A stretch of 36,848 nucleotides of DNA from positions 1 to 36,848 of the forward strand of contig JAFZIA010000075.1 of assembly GCA_017554605.1 (NCBI GenBank), in the 5' to 3' direction. The notes under the pieces are model-generated. The model saw nothing but the letters and a program-made list of their open reading frames with translations. It ran no database searches and had not been told where the DNA came from. The number at the start of each line of letters is the position of its first letter. Positions within the stretch are counted from its first letter, which is position 1. Source of the stretch: Bacteroidaceae bacterium. Lineage in GTDB: Bacteria; Bacteroidota; Bacteroidia; Bacteroidales; Bacteroidaceae. The position numbers were made by a program, and so were the translations under genes. Below are positions 36,301 through 36,848 of the stretch, in pieces.

Positions 36301-36848
36301 CAATGCACGCGACGAGAAGCAATGCACCATAGGAGTGTTCCGTCTCACGATGAAGAGCAACAGCGACAACTTCCGTCAGTCATCGATACAGGGAGTGATG
36401 AAGCGCATTAAGGCCAAGGGAGCCGAGGTAATAATATACGAGCCCACACTCGAGGACGGCAGCACATTCTTTGGCAGCCGCGTCGTAAACAACCTCACAG
36501 AGTTCAAGCAGCGCTCGCAGGCAATAATTGCCAACCGCTACGACAGTTGCCTCGACGATGTGAAGGAGAAGGTTTATACCCGCGACATCTTCGGACGCGA
36601 CTAACAACTTGTGACAAACTCGCATTTCCGTTCATTGCCTTTATCACTACTGGCGGCAATTGTCAACCTGAGCGAAGCGAAAGGCCTCTAAAGCCCCAAG
36701 CCGAAAAGCAAAATTAAGGGACTAATTGTTAATAGAGTAAGAGAGAAGAAAATGATATACCCCATAGGAAGACAGAACTTCGAAAACCTGCGTAACGACG
36801 GATTTGTATATGTCGACAAGACTGCACTCATATACAAGCTCGTAAAGG

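Overview
The window comes from a member of the Bacteroidales (phylum Bacteroidota), most likely a gut commensal. Promoters follow the Bacteroidota pattern (a TTTG element about 19 bases upstream of TAnnTTTG), and Shine-Dalgarno sequences are almost absent. The gene families also fit: a T9SS-type gliding-motility C-terminal domain, an Hc1 histone-like protein, a split glycine decarboxylase, a secreted GH2 enzyme, a PorT-family beta-barrel and an AAA-ATPase/PD-(D/E)XK family protein. I do not assign a family or genus.

Layout, left half. A LolE/FtsX-type permease (271-1512, +) meets the minus-strand cluster ftsE-lysC-lysA (4791 to 1557) at a perfect palindromic terminator. A divergent pair follows: a membrane-bound LytTR regulator and purN (5014-6503, +). 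Next is a minus-strand operon, lplA-gcvT-gcvH-gcvPA-gcvPB (11974 to 6589). It encodes the T, H and P components of the glycine cleavage system plus a lipoate ligase that can load the H protein. An intergenic stretch of about 445 bp carries the lplA promoter and a 267-bp inverted-repeat-bounded element. Minus-strand genes continue with a POT-family peptide transporter, a DUF805 membrane protein, uvrA, and a secreted protein with a gliding-motility C-terminal domain that overlaps uvrA by 4 bases.

Layout, right half. A divergent pair (18448-20981, +) encodes a three-LysM protein with a periplasmic-binding-protein-like domain and a PorT-like beta-barrel. Then come minus-strand rfbB, a 1339-residue secreted GH2 beta-galactosidase-like enzyme and a 58-residue Hc1 protein. 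About 1 kb of unusual A+C-rich, gene-free DNA follows. A near-consensus promoter at 27766-27796 then starts a plus-strand exopolysaccharide operon: Wza-like lipoprotein, Wzc-like tyrosine kinase, rfbA, rfbC, rfbD, a nucleotidyltransferase fused to a shortened GHMP-kinase-like domain, a 79-residue acidic protein of unknown function, and ugd. The window ends in the first 32 codons of an AAA-ATPase-like gene.

How the parts fit. rfbA, rfbC and rfbD with the separately placed rfbB complete the dTDP-L-rhamnose pathway. ugd makes UDP-glucuronate, and the Wza/Wzc pair would control export of the polymer. No glycosyltransferase or flippase is visible, so those genes must lie elsewhere. The points most worth a second look are the A+C-rich region and leader before the polysaccharide operon, the fused nucleotidyltransferase/GHMP protein with its 79-residue neighbour, the single strong Shine-Dalgarno sequence at gcvPB, and the inverted-repeat element at 12081-12347. 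I saw no tRNA, rRNA, CRISPR array or complete insertion sequence.
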